A stretch of 64,000 nucleotides of DNA, from positions 620,001 to 684,000 of the forward strand of contig NZ_JHQL01000003.1 of NCBI RefSeq assembly GCF_000712975.1, written 5' to 3'. A program made the position numbers and the translations under genes. Source of the DNA: Vreelandella neptunia (GTDB taxonomy: Bacteria; Pseudomonadota; Gammaproteobacteria; Pseudomonadales; Halomonadaceae). This document shows, one piece after another, positions 1 to 8,772 of this stretch (positions within the stretch are counted from its first letter, which is position 1; every line of letters begins with the position of its first letter). The notes below the pieces were generated by a model. It ran no database searches. It was not told the DNA's origin and saw only the letters and a program-made list of their open reading frames with translations.

Positions 1-600
1 CGTTGGAGCGTTTCTCCTGAAGCCGCACCTGAGCAGCCGACTTACGTAGAGCTGACGTTTGAGAATGGCGATATTGTGGCCATCGACGGCGAAGCGCTCA
101 AGCCTCATGAAGTGCTGGAAAAGCTCAACAAGCTGGGTGGCGATAACGGTATTGGCCGTCTAGATATCGTTGAAAACCGCTATGTCGGTATGAAGTCACG
201 TGGTTGTTACGAAACGCCTGGTGGCACAATAATGCTTCGCGCTCACCGCGCCATTGAGTCGCTGACCCTTGACCGTGAAGAAGCGCACCTGAAAGATCAG
301 CTAATGCCCAAGTATGCAGAAGTGATCTATAACGGTTATTGGTGGAGCCCCGAGCGTCGTATGCTGCAAGCGGCGATCGATGAAACACAGAAAAACGTCG
401 CGGGCGTTGTGCGCATGAAGCTCTATAAAGGCAATGCAACGGTTGTGGGACGCAAGTCTGAACAGTCGTTGTTTGATGAGTCGATTGCAACGTTTGAAGA
501 TGATGCAGGTGCCTACGATCAAAAAGACGCAGAAGGCTTTATCAAGCTGAACGCATTGCGTCTGCGGATTGCTGCCGGTAAAGGTCGTCAACAGAGCTAA
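1..600 (+). CDS. argG: Argininosuccinate synthase, C-terminal half (5' end outside window)
   Basis: Joins citrulline and aspartate with ATP to form argininosuccinate in arginine synthesis; cytosolic. The reading frame is open from base 1, so the gene begins upstream; about 199 residues remain of the roughly 400 usual for the family. The visible part carries the conserved stretch [18 protein letters not shown] and the later NGYWWSPER, both typical of the synthetase/multimerisation domain of ArgG. The stop is followed at once by a hairpin with a T run, so the gene probably ends its own transcript, with some read-through into the HlyU-family gene possible. Confidence 0.93.
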   Translation, partial: RWSVSPEAAPEQPTYVELTFENGDIVAIDGEALKPHEVLEKLNKLGGDNGIGRLDIVENRYVGMKSRGCYETPGGTIMLRAHRAIESLTLDREEAHLKDQLMPKYAEVIYNGYWWSPERRMLQAAIDETQKNVAGVVRMKLYKGNATVVGRKSEQSLFDESIATFEDDAGAYDQKDAEGFIKLNALRLRIAAGKGRQQS

Positions 601-608
601 GCATGTTA

Positions 609-636
609 AGCGGTCAGGTCTATCCTGGCCGCTTTT
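609..636 (+). terminator. Hairpin terminator after argG
   Basis: Arms AGCGGTCAGG and CCTGGCCGCT (one G-T pair) enclose a TCTAT loop and are followed by TTTT. It lies 9 nt after the argG stop and just before the ribosome site of the next gene, so it may act as a leaky attenuator. Confidence 0.55.
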
Positions 637-653
637 ACGTTGAGGGAGAGCGA

Positions 654-980
654 ATGTTTAAAAAACTATTTTCTGGCCTGTTGGGTGGCGCCGATAAGGA
701 TGTCACGGAAGGAAACACCAAAGCAGCTGAGCCGGTTGAATATAAAGATTATTTAATTGTGTCTCAGCCTGATAATCAGAGTGGACAATTTCGGGTGAGT
801 GGCTGGATTCGTAAGATAGATAGCGAGGGGGTAACCCATGAACATCGCTTCGAACGTTCTGATATGCTGCCGGGTCGAGACGCTTGCGATGCGATGATGA
901 TTGCTAAGGCGCAGCGCTTTATTGACGAGGTGGGTGAGGAGATGTTTGCACCGGATCCTCGTAACGCTAGCGAAGCCTAG
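654..980 (+). CDS. HlyU-family protein
   Basis: A 108-residue soluble protein with the short N-terminal MFKKLFSGLLGG helix and the central YLIVSQPDNQSGQFRVSGWI stretch that mark the small HlyU family (Pfam HlyU, not the ArsR-type HlyU of Vibrio). Family members are annotated as transcriptional activators, but biochemical evidence is thin. The ATG at 654 is preferred to one 51 nt upstream because GAGGGAGAGCGA lies directly before it and the upstream residues fall in the argG terminator. It sits between argG and the DUF294 gene on the same strand. Confidence 0.7.
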   Translation: MFKKLFSGLLGGADKDVTEGNTKAAEPVEYKDYLIVSQPDNQSGQFRVSGWIRKIDSEGVTHEHRFERSDMLPGRDACDAMMIAKAQRFIDEVGEEMFAPDPRNASEA

Positions 981-1014
981 CCAGTCTGCTTTACGTTTCG
1001 TTAAGGAGTAGCGT

Positions 1015-2142
1015 ATGCGCATCGTATACCGGGCTTCACCTTGGCGCTCCTTAGTTAGTCATGATGGCTTATTGGATACATCGGCGCTAACTGCTTCACT
1101 TCGCGATTTTCGCGCGAATGCCACTATCTTCAGTCCATCCTTATCTGACGCCTATGCCGCACAGCTCTCTTTTGTTGAGACGCTAGTGCGTTATGACTTG
1201 CCTGCTTGGCGTATTAGCGAACTCATTAGTGACCACATCGCTTGGCTTTATCGCCAATCGATTGCAATGGCACTGGATGAGATGCAGGCGCAAGGATGGG
1301 GGAAGCCGCCAGTAGATTTTTGTGTGCTCACGCTTGGTTCGGCGGCTCGCTTTGAAAGCTTATTGGGTCCTGATCAAGACAATGCGCTGATTATTGACGA
1401 CTACCCTGACGCTCGACATGTTGAAGTTGATGGTTATTTTCAGGCGCTAGGTGAACGTTTTACACAGCATCTTGATGCAGCAGGCATTCCCCTTTGCCGT
1501 GGTCATGTCATGGCGCGTTGGCCAATGTGGCGCAAGCGCTTGAGCGAATGGCAGCAACAATTTGAAATTTGGAGTGCTGACCGACAGGTTAAGCGAGTGC
1601 AGCAAACCAATATATGGCTCGATTTTTATCCTGTGGCAGGGAATGCTGAGCTTGCTGAAGCGTTAGGCCAGCAGGTGCGTTCAACTCTCTCAAGCGCCCC
1701 CTTGTTTATGAATGAAATGGTGGCATTGCTAGATGAGTTGCCGGTAGCGCTTGATCGGTTTGGACGCATTGCCTCACATCCTGGATTAGCTGCTCCTTAT
1801 GACCAAGCAATCGATCTTAAGCACCAAGGATTGATGCCCTTAATTAGCGCTGCCCGTTTACTCTGTGTTCGCTACCAGCGAAGTGAGATAGGCACACGTG
1901 AACGGCTAACGGCACTCGCCCATTTCACTCGTGCATTGACGAAGGAGCAATCTGCCTTACTGTTAGCTGCTTTTAATCGGATGCAGCACTTGCTTCTAGA
2001 GCAACAACGCCATAATAAGTCGCACGGGCAGACAGCCGACGGCTGGGTGGATCTGCGTCGTCTTCGTGATGATGAACGACTACTACTGAAGTTTGATTTG
2101 CAGCAGATCAAGGCGTTTGTTAATCAGGTAAAGCGTTTATAG
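1015..2142 (+). CDS. DUF294-type nucleotidyltransferase, stand-alone
   Basis: A 375-residue protein of the DUF294/DUF294_C family, related to the nucleotidyltransferase domain of GlnD. The catalytic-type motif is visible: G108-S109, R112, E114 and the D120-Q-D122 pair. Relatives usually carry cyclic-nucleotide-binding and CBS domains in front; here there are only about 100 residues of helical sequence, so this is a minimal form. RBS AAGGAG precedes the ATG. It converges with the symporter-kinase gene, leaving 3 nt between the stops. In other proteobacteria DUF294 genes travel with DnaQ-like exonucleases and acetate permeases; the same partners lie next door. Substrate unknown. Confidence 0.75.
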   Translation: MRIVYRASPWRSLVSHDGLLDTSALTASLRDFRANATIFSPSLSDAYAAQLSFVETLVRYDLPAWRISELISDHIAWLYRQSIAMALDEMQAQGWGKPPVDFCVLTLGSAARFESLLGPDQDNALIIDDYPDARHVEVDGYFQALGERFTQHLDAAGIPLCRGHVMARWPMWRKRLSEWQQQFEIWSADRQVKRVQQTNIWLDFYPVAGNAELAEALGQQVRSTLSSAPLFMNEMVALLDELPVALDRFGRIASHPGLAAPYDQAIDLKHQGLMPLISAARLLCVRYQRSEIGTRERLTALAHFTRALTKEQSALLLAAFNRMQHLLLEQQRHNKSHGQTADGWVDLRRLRDDERLLLKFDLQQIKAFVNQVKRL

Positions 2143-2145
2143 CGA

Positions 2146-4902
2146 TTATTCCGGGGCTGTTTGCGGAGTAGACTCGCTGGGCGCTGCTGGCAGTTCTAGG
2201 GTTAAGCAGGCACCACCGAGAGTTTTAGCGTCTTCCACCCAAAGTCTTCCACCAAGGTGAGCAATAATACCGCGACTAATAGGTAAGCCTAGCCCGCTAC
2301 CTTTGGGTCGTCCGCGCGGAGTCTCACCGCTTTGCTGTATTTGATGAAATTTCTCAAACACGCGCTCACGTTCGTCAGCGCTGATACCCGGCCCGTTATC
2401 TTCAACGCTTAATCGAAAATGATTACGGTGCCGATAAAGTGCCAGCCGCACTTGAGGTTGCTGTCGGTCGGCAAATTTACTGGCGTTATCCAGCAAATTA
2501 ATAATGACTTGCTCCAAGCGGTCCTGGTCACCGACCACCATGGCAGGGTCAGCCTCTAAACTGATATCAAGGGTAATACCTCGATCTTCATGTAAGCGGG
2601 CAACTGCATCGATGCTTTGCCTCGCTAGGGCAGCCAGGTCAAGGGTGACAGGGTGAAGCGTCAAGCGACCGCTCTCTAAACGCGCCAGGTCAAGAATTTC
2701 CTCGATCAGACGCGAAAGGCGCTGACTCTCATGGACAATAACCCCCAGAAAATGTTGGCGTTTTTCATCAGGTAGTTGTTCGCTATCGCGTAATATTTCA
2801 GCAAAGGCCCGTATTGACGTTAGCGGAGTTCGCAGCTCATGACTCACCATGGCGACAAACTCATCTTTCAAGCGATCTAGCTCGCGTAGCTGCTCATTGG
2901 CACTGCGTAGCTCGTCACTCACTGCTAAGAGTTCTTGAGATTTTTGCTCGAGCCGACGATTGTATTCTAGAGTTTGAGAGGTGGTGTCTAAAATACTTAA
3001 AATCGACTCAAGGTCTAGTGCTTCTCCACGGACCACTGAGTTGATCAGTACGCGCGCTGATGCACTGCCAAGAGAGCCTGCAAGCGCCTGCTCTGAACGG
3101 GTAATTAGATCGGCTGTTGCTGGTTCGTCTGAGCGATAGTCGTTTTTATTTATGCTTTGATTAAACACGCGTTGTGTGACTTGGTTACCAAGATAGCGAA
3201 TAAGTAATTCTTTCAAGGCACCTTGGGTTGTCTGTCCCTTCCATAGAGAAGTCGTTTGCAAGTTAGGGTGTAGCGCCTCAGTGAAAAGGGCGGCTTGGGT
3301 TTGTTCGAGAGGCGTAGGGCGGGTAAAAAGTGACACGCCAATCAGCAAACCGACATTCGCTAGCATGCTCCATAGCAGGGCGTGTGAATAAATATCCCAA
3401 TCTTCCAGACCAAATAGGCGGTAAGGCATTAGCCATGAAATGCCCCACGGCCCCTGTGTAAGAAAGCTTGCATCTAACCAGCCAGATTGAGCAAAGCCTG
3501 GCAGCAGTAAGGTATAGCACCAGACTAAAAAGCCTGCAATTAAGCCAGCGGTGGCCCCTTGACGAGTCGCGCTACGCCAGTAAAGGCCAATTAACAGGGC
3601 AGGAGCGAATTGAGCCACTCCCGCAAACGAGACAAGCCCGATAGTAACAAGACTGTAGGAGTCCCCGATCAGCGCGTGATACAGATAGCCAAGCAGCAGA
3701 ATCAGCACAATAGCAATGCGGCGAATACCCAACAGCCAGCCTGCCAGCTCGCCGGACGTGCTCAGGTGAAGGCGTTGTGTTCTAAGTAGTAAGGGCATGA
3801 CGAGTTGATTACTCACCATGGTAGAAAGTGCAATTGTTTCAACAATCACCATGCCAGTGGCGGCTGACAGACCGCCGATAAATACCAGTAAGGGTAACCC
3901 TTCAAGCCCTGCAGACAGGGGCAGGGTTAGCACAAAGCTATCAGAATCACCCGCGCTAGCACCCAACATAAGGCCAGCAAAGGCGATAGGAATAACAAAC
4001 AGGTTGATAAGCAGCATATAAAGCGGAAATAACCAGCTCGCTCTGGCTAAATGCTGTTCATCGACATTTTCGACCACCAACACCTGGAACTGACGAGGCA
4101 GGGTTAAAAAAGCTAAAAAGGCCAGGATTAGCATTCCGACCCAGCCAGTGGCGCCGCCTGGCACACTGCTTAGCCCCATTTTTTCTGCCACGTCAGGCAT
4201 CGTAGCAACGCTGGTAAATAATGCACTGGGGCCTTCATACAGCACAAATACTACAAAAATGCCGACGGCCATGAACGCAATTAGCTTCACCAGTGATTCT
4301 AAGGCAATGGCAGCGACCATTCCCTCATGCCGCTCACTTGCATCGAGATGGCGAGTGCCGAAGAGAATAATAAATACCGCAAGTACTAAAGCGACCCAAA
4401 GCGATTTATCCAGCCAGAAACGCTCATCCACTAGCGTGGTATCCGCTGTATTGGGGTAGTTGACTAGCACCGCATGGCTAACGGTGATCGCTTTTAACTG
4501 CAGGGCAATGTAAGGCGTTATACAAATAAGCGCCATCAGAGCGACAAGAGCGCCTAAGCTGGTGCTCTTGCCATAGCGAGCACTAATAAAGTCAGCGATG
4601 GAGGTAATACGCTGGCGGGCGGCAATGCGGACCATTTTACGAATGACGACAGGGGCGAGGAGCATCGCCAGCGTGGGCCCAAGATAAATAAGCAGGAAAC
4701 TGGGACCATGCTCAGCTGCGCGTCCTACGCTTCCGTAGAACGTCCAGGCAGTGCAGTACACTGCAATTGATAGCGCATATACCGTAGGTGAGCCAATTAA
4801 TGATCGACCTTGCTCGGCACGACGATCACCCCAGGCAGCGACTACAAATAGCAGCGCTAAATAGCCAAATGCTGTTCCTAGGATAACTGCATCTGTGCGC
4901 AT
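2146..4902 (-). CDS. Sodium/solute symporter-type sensor histidine kinase (CbrA/CrbS-like)
   Basis: A 918-residue fusion: residues about 1-480 form some thirteen membrane helices of the SSF (SLC5) type, then a coiled linker, then a HisKA domain with the H-box SHELRTPLTS (His688), an N-box INLLDNASKF, and ATP-lid motifs VEDNGPGIS and GSGLGLPIS. Known relatives are CbrA and CrbS/MxtR, which govern use of carbon sources such as acetate. No clear PAS domain was seen, and the protein is shorter than CrbS. The start at 4902 is chosen because it lies 2 nt after the stop of the small membrane protein gene (TGATCATG), which suggests translational coupling; an upstream in-frame start would overlap that gene. 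Last gene of a four-gene operon. Confidence 0.85.
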   Translation of the reverse strand: MRTDAVILGTAFGYLALLFVVAAWGDRRAEQGRSLIGSPTVYALSIAVYCTAWTFYGSVGRAAEHGPSFLLIYLGPTLAMLLAPVVIRKMVRIAARQRITSIADFISARYGKSTSLGALVALMALICITPYIALQLKAITVSHAVLVNYPNTADTTLVDERFWLDKSLWVALVLAVFIILFGTRHLDASERHEGMVAAIALESLVKLIAFMAVGIFVVFVLYEGPSALFTSVATMPDVAEKMGLSSVPGGATGWVGMLILAFLAFLTLPRQFQVLVVENVDEQHLARASWLFPLYMLLINLFVIPIAFAGLMLGASAGDSDSFVLTLPLSAGLEGLPLLVFIGGLSAATGMVIVETIALSTMVSNQLVMPLLLRTQRLHLSTSGELAGWLLGIRRIAIVLILLLGYLYHALIGDSYSLVTIGLVSFAGVAQFAPALLIGLYWRSATRQGATAGLIAGFLVWCYTLLLPGFAQSGWLDASFLTQGPWGISWLMPYRLFGLEDWDIYSHALLWSMLANVGLLIGVSLFTRPTPLEQTQAALFTEALHPNLQTTSLWKGQTTQGALKELLIRYLGNQVTQRVFNQSINKNDYRSDEPATADLITRSEQALAGSLGSASARVLINSVVRGEALDLESILSILDTTSQTLEYNRRLEQKSQELLAVSDELRSANEQLRELDRLKDEFVAMVSHELRTPLTSIRAFAEILRDSEQLPDEKRQHFLGVIVHESQRLSRLIEEILDLARLESGRLTLHPVTLDLAALARQSIDAVARLHEDRGITLDISLEADPAMVVGDQDRLEQVIINLLDNASKFADRQQPQVRLALYRHRNHFRLSVEDNGPGISADERERVFEKFHQIQQSGETPRGRPKGSGLGLPISRGIIAHLGGRLWVEDAKTLGGACLTLELPAAPSESTPQTAPE

Positions 4903-4904
4903 GA

Positions 4905-5108
4905 TCAGCGACCCGACCGTTGTTCCATTAACCATGCGGTGAGGCCAATCACTGTGCCCCAAGCAATAAAGAGATAAAGCGGCAGCCAGCTCATACGCAA
5001 AGAGGAGAGCTGGTCAACCATGATAATCAGCGGGGGGCTGAACAGTAAGATAGCTACTGCGAATAGCGCGATTAGACGCTCTAGTTTGCGTGAGCCTGGT
5101 TGTTTCAT
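4905..5108 (-). CDS. Small two-helix membrane protein next to the sensor kinase
   Basis: A 67-residue protein with two predicted membrane segments (about residues 11-31 and 40-60), basic N-terminus and basic tail. I do not recognise a named family. Its ATG overlaps the stop of the exonuclease-fusion gene by 4 nt (ATGA) and its stop is 2 nt before the symporter-kinase ATG, so all three are likely translated in a coupled way. Pseudomonas cbrA is likewise preceded by a small hydrophobic-protein gene (cbrX); a similar role is inference from position and size only. It could also resemble small subunits of solute symporters (DUF4212-like). Confidence 0.7.
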   Translation of the reverse strand: MKQPGSRKLERLIALFAVAILLFSPPLIIMVDQLSSLRMSWLPLYLFIAWGTVIGLTAWLMEQRSGR

Positions 5109-7165
5109 GAGGCGCTGGCATCCTGGCGATCAAATGCATTGGCCTGCAGAGCTAGCAACTGCTCTAACGTGTCCACGCCACGTGCTTCAAGCCGGGGTAA
5201 CAACGCTAGCCATAATTCAGCGGTTACACGGGCGTCCCCAAGCGCCGTGTGGCGAGTGCCAGGTGGAAACGTAAGGTCGTATCGTTGGGCCAACGTATCT
5301 AAATCATGCCCATCTAATGCTTCGTCTAATGCTCTTGATATCAATAAGGTATCAATGACAGGCAGATCAAATACAACCCCCTTGTTAGTAATGGCGAGCA
5401 TATCAAACGCGGCATTATGCGCTAATAGAACCGCTTCACCGACGTAATCTCGAAAGCGCGTTAGAACAATGTCAAGGGGCGGTGCACCGGCTACATCAGC
5501 ATCAGTTAAACCGTGTATCGCCGTACTGTTAGGAGGTATGGGACGTTTTGGATCTACTTTTTGATCAAAGACTTCACTGGCTAGTAGACGTGCGTTAACC
5601 ACCCGACAAGCCCCTAGACTAATCACCGTATCCCCTCGGCGCAGCTCAAGGCCGGTGGTTTCGGTATCAAATGCAACTACCTCAAGACTACGTAACGTGC
5701 GGTTAGCCAATTCTTCATCGGGTGGAGGCAGGTCAGCAATGCCGAAGTCATGGAACTCTGGGCGCGGAGGTGCTGTTTCTCGTGGTGCCCCAACGCGATC
5801 CATGGCTGGTAGCGGCAGACGCAGGCGCGCATGAACAGCATCATCGTCAGCCAGGCTCCAAATATCGCTGGCATGTTGGCGCAACACATCAGATACCAGC
5901 GGATTAAGCGGTAGCGACGGCAGAGGCTGACGCCGCCATTTCGCTAGCTCATGCTCTGGTAAGGGGCTGCCTTGCCAAATTAAGTCCAAATAAACTCGCT
6001 TGTTACCAAGGCATATTTCACCTTCAAAATGGCTAACCGGAAGATGAGAATTAAGATGCTTCACTAAGGAATCAAAAAGAACAATTAGTGCCGGTGCGTC
6101 GCCTTTAAACCATGCAGGCATACCGACGGGGGTGATTAGCCGGTGTGCTGGATCTAAGCGTTCATCTAAAGCTTGCCAGAAATCATTCGACCACATGGGG
6201 GTCAGGCGTTCACCTTGATGTTGTAAATCGTCCAATAGCTGCCCGATTTGACCAACATTATTCCCCAGAGTGGCACTCTCTTCTTGAATCACCTGTTCAA
6301 ACCGTTGGCGTAATGTAGGGTTATCCGAGCCATTATGGCGCAGCTGTATCAGTGCATCCGCAGCGCTGGTTAGGCTTGCCGTATGTTGGCGTAAGAGGGG
6401 GAGCTTAGTAGCAAGTTCCGCTCTAACCCCCATTTCATTTGACCAGGATGCAGTCGCATCGCTAAACGTTAGCAGTGTTTCGCCGTCACTGCCTGGCACA
6501 CGGCGTAACACAACTTTTAACCAGCGGTTATCACAGGGAGCAAGCAGCTCGCGAGGTGAACCATCCGCTGGTAGCTGGCTAAGAGCTTGTTGCAGGCTGG
6601 CAACGGGCAGTAGCGCTTCTAGGCGTTTACCCAAGCCTAACGCCGTGTTATCGACGAAAAAGTCTTCCGCAGCCTGATTGAATAGCATTAAACGGCGATG
6701 GTGGTCACATAGTAACAAGGGGGTTTCGAGTACTTGCAGTAGCGTTTCTAATTCACGACGAATTTTGGCGGCACTGCGTGCACCATCTGCGTGAGCGGTA
6801 GCCAGTTGGTTGCGGTCAACGCGCCAACTTTCACGCACTCTGCGCAGGTCAGGCCCAAGCCCTTTCAGCCAACCCTCGGGCGGGTGCTCATCACGGGCAT
6901 CTGGGTTAGCTACTAATCTGGCCAGCTGTACCTGTAAATGACGCAGGGGAGTGAACAGCATGCGTTCTAGTAGCAGGCCAACTAAAAATATCGTTGCACC
7001 GCCGGAAAAACTGCCCAGCCAGAGTGCTACCCGGGTAATGCCCGTAGGCGAAAGCTGAGCATCCAGCCAGGCAGCAAAAATAGCGCCCCCCAGTAGGCTG
7101 ATACCACTTAGTAACAGCCACAGGCCAATGAGTCGCTGACGTTTAGGGAGCCCGTCACGGGTCAT
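5105..7165 (-). CDS. Membrane sensor module fused to a DEDDh 3'-5' exonuclease
   Basis: A 686-residue protein. Two membrane helices (about 12-34 and 46-66) are followed by a linker, a PAS-like segment (about 140-240) and a helical region resembling a histidine-kinase body without recognisable H- or ATP-binding motifs. Residues about 496-660 are a DnaQ-like exonuclease with FDTETTG (Asp500, Glu502), HNAAFD (Asp588) and RHTALGD (His639, Asp644), so all DEDDh residues are present. Stand-alone exonucleases of this type are common beside DUF294 and acetate-transport genes; the fusion to a membrane sensor is the odd part. It overlaps the receiver gene upstream and the small membrane gene downstream by 4 nt each. 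Often labelled DNA polymerase III epsilon, but replication proofreading is unlikely. Confidence 0.82.
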   Translation of the reverse strand: MTRDGLPKRQRLIGLWLLLSGISLLGGAIFAAWLDAQLSPTGITRVALWLGSFSGGATIFLVGLLLERMLFTPLRHLQVQLARLVANPDARDEHPPEGWLKGLGPDLRRVRESWRVDRNQLATAHADGARSAAKIRRELETLLQVLETPLLLCDHHRRLMLFNQAAEDFFVDNTALGLGKRLEALLPVASLQQALSQLPADGSPRELLAPCDNRWLKVVLRRVPGSDGETLLTFSDATASWSNEMGVRAELATKLPLLRQHTASLTSAADALIQLRHNGSDNPTLRQRFEQVIQEESATLGNNVGQIGQLLDDLQHQGERLTPMWSNDFWQALDERLDPAHRLITPVGMPAWFKGDAPALIVLFDSLVKHLNSHLPVSHFEGEICLGNKRVYLDLIWQGSPLPEHELAKWRRQPLPSLPLNPLVSDVLRQHASDIWSLADDDAVHARLRLPLPAMDRVGAPRETAPPRPEFHDFGIADLPPPDEELANRTLRSLEVVAFDTETTGLELRRGDTVISLGACRVVNARLLASEVFDQKVDPKRPIPPNSTAIHGLTDADVAGAPPLDIVLTRFRDYVGEAVLLAHNAAFDMLAITNKGVVFDLPVIDTLLISRALDEALDGHDLDTLAQRYDLTFPPGTRHTALGDARVTAELWLALLPRLEARGVDTLEQLLALQANAFDRQDASAS

Positions 7166-7536
7166 TGCGAGTTACCCTTTAGCAGTGATTTAACTTTCTC
7201 TATTAACGACTGGGTCGAAAAAGGCTTGGTGATGTAGTCATCAGCCCCTAGCGCCAGGCCTTTCTCGCGTTCAATATCTCGCCCATGTGCTGTCAGCATA
7301 ATAACGGGCAGTTGGGCAGTCGCTTCTGAATGGCGAAGGTGTTCGAGTACATCAAAACCGCTGATGCCTGGCAGGCTGATATCAAGCAGCAGCAGGTCAG
7401 GGGCTGAATCATTGATGCGTTCAAGTGCGGCCTCGCCATCATAAGCAGTGACGACTTGAAAGCCTGCCTGCTCCATTAAAAATTCCAGAGACAGTACAAT
7501 GTTGGGCTCGTCGTCGACCACGAGTACTTTGGCCAT
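7162..7536 (-). CDS. Single-domain response regulator (CheY-like receiver)
   Basis: A 124-residue receiver domain with no output domain. Acidic pocket Asp8-Asp9, phospho-acceptor Asp52 ([10 protein letters not shown]), the conserved Thr of MLTAHGRD and Lys of ITKPFS are all present. Start at 7536 is set by GGGGAGGGG seven bases upstream; a longer frame to 7632 lacks such a site. It is first in the operon and its stop overlaps the exonuclease start (ATGA). The symporter-type kinase encoded in the same operon is the natural partner. With no DNA-binding domain, it must pass the signal by protein contact or act as a phosphate sink. Confidence 0.88.
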   Translation of the reverse strand: MAKVLVVDDEPNIVLSLEFLMEQAGFQVVTAYDGEAALERINDSAPDLLLLDISLPGISGFDVLEHLRHSEATAQLPVIMLTAHGRDIEREKGLALGADDYITKPFSTQSLIEKVKSLLKGNSQ

Positions 7537-7701
7537 GATGCCCCTCCCCAAAGGTGTCGTTGTTAGGTATTTAATTAGAGTGTATGTAGCGCGGCAGGTT
7601 AGGCCAAGACGACCTTGGCCGAATGCTCGCAAAGTACCGTAGCAACCGGCTGCTTTTGCTTAGCTGAATTCAAGCTTAATGGACTTTTAAGTAAGGTGTT
7701 T

Positions 7702-8760
7702 ATGCGCGTTTTATTGTTGTCTGCTTATGAGGCTGTTAGTCATCGCTATTGGGCACAAAGCTTGATGGCCGAAGTCGATGATGTGTCGTGGACACTACTT
7801 AGCTTGCCGCCACGTCACTTTTCATGGCGAATTCGTGGTAATCCATTGAGTTGGTGGTTAAAAGAGTACGAAACCCTTAGTGAATCTTATGAGGTTGTGC
7901 TAGCTACTTCGATGGTGGATATTGCCACGCTCGTTGGCTTATTTCCCCACTTAGGACGAGCTAGAAAGATTATTTACTTCCATGAAAACCAGTTTGCCTA
8001 TCCAGAATCTAGCGATCAAATTTCCCAAGTAGAGGCCAAAATGGTTAATTTGTACGCGGCTTTGGCGGCGGATACGTTGGTGTTTAATACCACCTACAAC
8101 CGTGATTCTTTTTTCGACGGCGCGCGGCAGTTTTTAAAAAAATTGCCTGAAAACCTGCCAGCAGCCAAACCGTTAGAGCGCTTACGCCAGCAGGCAAAAG
8201 TATTGCCCGTGCCAATCATGCCGCTGGGTGAGACTCCCCACGCTAACACCCACCCACGACGCATTATTTGGAATCATCGCTGGGAGTACGATAAAAATCC
8301 TGAGGATTTTTTTGCCGTGCTGTTCAAGCTGATTGAGCAGCAGGTGCCTTTTGAACTAGCAGTGCTAGGCCAGCGCTTTAGGGATGTCCCCGCCATTTTT
8401 GCTGAGGCAGAAGAGCGCTTGACGGCGCACACGATTTGCTGGGGGCCACAGCCAGAAGCGGAGTACCGAGCATTGCTAATGGGCGGTGGCATTGTGATCT
8501 CCACTACCTGGCACGAGTTCCAAGGGCTAGCCATTATGGAAGCCGCCCAGCGGGGCGCGATTCCGCTGGTGCCTGACAGGCTGTGTTTCCCTGAGCTGTA
8601 CCCGAATGAGTATCGTTTTGATGGTACGCAAGAGGGGCTTTATCAGCGGTTGCGCGCGTGGCTAATCGACCCCGTTAGCCAACCATCACTGTTGGCTACC
8701 GAGCAATGGCAGTGGCCTGAATGGCGTGGCGCTTATCGTGCGTTGTTGATGGAGCATTGA
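7702..8760 (+). CDS. Glycosyltransferase, DUF3524 / tRNA-queuosine mannosyltransferase-like
   Basis: A 352-residue cytosolic GT-B fold enzyme. The N-terminal half (MRVLLLSAYEAVSHRYWAQS, later YFHENQFAYP) is the DUF3524 domain found in human GTDC1/QTMAN, which adds mannose to queuosine in tRNA-Asp; the C-terminal half has a group-1 transferase signature EFQGLAIMEAAQRGAIPL. The ATG at 7702 follows TAAGGTG; an upstream start 87 nt earlier has no ribosome site. It diverges from the receiver operon and converges with the carbonic-anhydrase-like gene. tRNA as the acceptor in bacteria is an inference from homology; a sugar-lipid or glycan acceptor is possible. Confidence 0.75.
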   Translation: MRVLLLSAYEAVSHRYWAQSLMAEVDDVSWTLLSLPPRHFSWRIRGNPLSWWLKEYETLSESYEVVLATSMVDIATLVGLFPHLGRARKIIYFHENQFAYPESSDQISQVEAKMVNLYAALAADTLVFNTTYNRDSFFDGARQFLKKLPENLPAAKPLERLRQQAKVLPVPIMPLGETPHANTHPRRIIWNHRWEYDKNPEDFFAVLFKLIEQQVPFELAVLGQRFRDVPAIFAEAEERLTAHTICWGPQPEAEYRALLMGGGIVISTTWHEFQGLAIMEAAQRGAIPLVPDRLCFPELYPNEYRFDGTQEGLYQRLRAWLIDPVSQPSLLATEQWQWPEWRGAYRALLMEH

Positions 8761-8772
8761 ACCACTTGAGAC

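Noticed and set aside
6200..6235. E. coli-type Ter site (TGTTGTAA core)
   Set aside because: Only the short core occurs (also near 54476 and 56130) and all are inside genes or lack the rest of the 21-bp consensus.
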